From: Synechococcus sp. WH 8016
GTDB taxonomy: Bacteria; Cyanobacteriota; Cyanobacteriia; PCC-6307; Cyanobiaceae
Length of the DNA: 64,000 nucleotides
Assembly (NCBI RefSeq): GCF_000230675.1
Contig: NZ_AGIK01000002.1
Span: forward strand, 248,001-312,000
Direction: 5' to 3'
In this document: positions 63,668 to 64,000 of the stretch, in pieces
Layout: each line of letters begins with the position of its first letter
How positions within the stretch are numbered: the stretch's first letter is position 1
Translations under genes and position numbers: made by a program
The notes under the pieces: generated by a model
The model's database searches: none
The model's input: the letters and a program-made list of their open reading frames with translations, nothing else
What the model was told of the DNA's origin: nothing

Positions 63668-64000
63668 TTGGCCAGGCTGATCAACTTACTTTCATGGCGT
63701 CCAGGCCATTCCGGATTTGGCAGCTACGTGCAACGCCTCGTCCCGGAACTGGATGGATGGCGGCTTCAGCTTGACGAAAACGGGAAAGGCATTCTCCTTC
63801 CACGTGAACAGTGGAGTTCGATCGCACCTCCACAAGCACCAAACTTTTTCATGCGCTTGCTGCAGAGCAATGCCATGGCACAACACGGTCTCAACCTGAA
63901 GGATGTCCTGCAAAGCAAGGTCGACATTGAGGATTTGGAGGTGATTTATTCACCTTTTTTCGAGGCTTTGCTCGGCTTCCCAGAGATTCCTCAGCTGATC
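63668..64000 (+). CDS. Glycosyltransferase N-terminus, cut by the window edge
   Basis: The open frame reads LARLINLLSWRPGHSGFGSY, VQRLVPELDGWRLQLDENGK and DLEVIYSPFFEALLGFPEIP, and is open to the last base. A 'N-x-x-xxRPG-x-SGxG' start with alternating strands is typical of the GT4-type glycosyltransferase N-terminal domain. The start is uncertain: TTG 63668 is the first common start after an in-frame TGA. The other two frames in this interval are shadows. Sugar and acceptor are unknown. Confidence 0.65.
   Translation, partial: MARLINLLSWRPGHSGFGSYVQRLVPELDGWRLQLDENGKGILLPREQWSSIAPPQAPNFFMRLLQSNAMAQHGLNLKDVLQSKVDIEDLEVIYSPFFEALLGFPEIPQLI

Overview
The window looks like a chromosomal segment of a marine picocyanobacterium of the Synechococcus type. 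Evidence: an ergothioneine pair (egtB, egtD) followed by two small cyanobacterial genes, a mreB-mreC-mreD cluster, a DedA gene, a GluR0-type ligand-gated channel, DUF3598, DUF3721 and DUF411 genes, and a CyRepA1-like replication protein. The core genes are GC-rich. Everything from about 10.75 to 40.5 kb is plainly AT-rich and reads as a foreign or fast-evolving island between the DedA gene and ahcY. No tRNA, rRNA or CRISPR array was recognised.

Layout. 0-3.0 kb: ergothioneine operon (+). 3.1-10.7 kb: lysS, an RpaB-like response regulator, mreB/C/D followed by an ABC sugar-binding lipoprotein, ssb and DedA. 10.75-17 kb: AT-rich DNA with very strong A-over-T asymmetry, a decayed IS3-family element, and leftward genes for a sulfatase-like protein, a TPR protein, an SDR and an esterase. 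17-26 kb: rightward, tightly coupled genes for a sulfotransferase, a stand-alone ACP, an alkaline-phosphatase-superfamily hydrolase, an alpha/beta hydrolase, an SDR, a beta-propeller protein, a PqqD-like/degenerate-M50 membrane protein, an HlyD-like adaptor and a small protein. 26.7-40 kb: a PUFA-synthase-like polyketide synthase (two flavin enoyl-reductase-like modules-KS-AT-ACP-ACP, then KR-DH, then KS-AT-DH with a 4'-phosphopantetheinyl transferase). It has two apparent one-base losses, one at the start of the KR-DH gene and one inside the last DH domain. I read 17-40 kb as a candidate undescribed pathway that makes, decorates and perhaps exports a lipid-like polyketide.

40.5-51.4 kb: core genes (ahcY, tsaE, a NapH-like iron-sulfur membrane protein, a Na+/solute symporter with an interrupted small partner, a truncated glutamine-synthetase-like gene, a PRTase-like gene, a PfkB kinase, mutY). 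51.2-60.8 kb: an integrated element in mutY. The intact mutY owes its 5' end to the element, and the displaced native 5' end lies at the far side next to a large serine integrase. The element holds a copper-type cassette (DUF411, PepSY-like, DUF3721, DUF305, a MerR regulator with a recognisable dyad promoter, a multicopper oxidase remnant) and a TerS-like gene plus a primase/helicase-like gene, a content reminiscent of phage satellites. 61-64 kb: DUF3598, a GluR0-like channel with an altered selectivity filter, and the start of a glycosyltransferase preceded by a decayed duplicate of its own 5' end.
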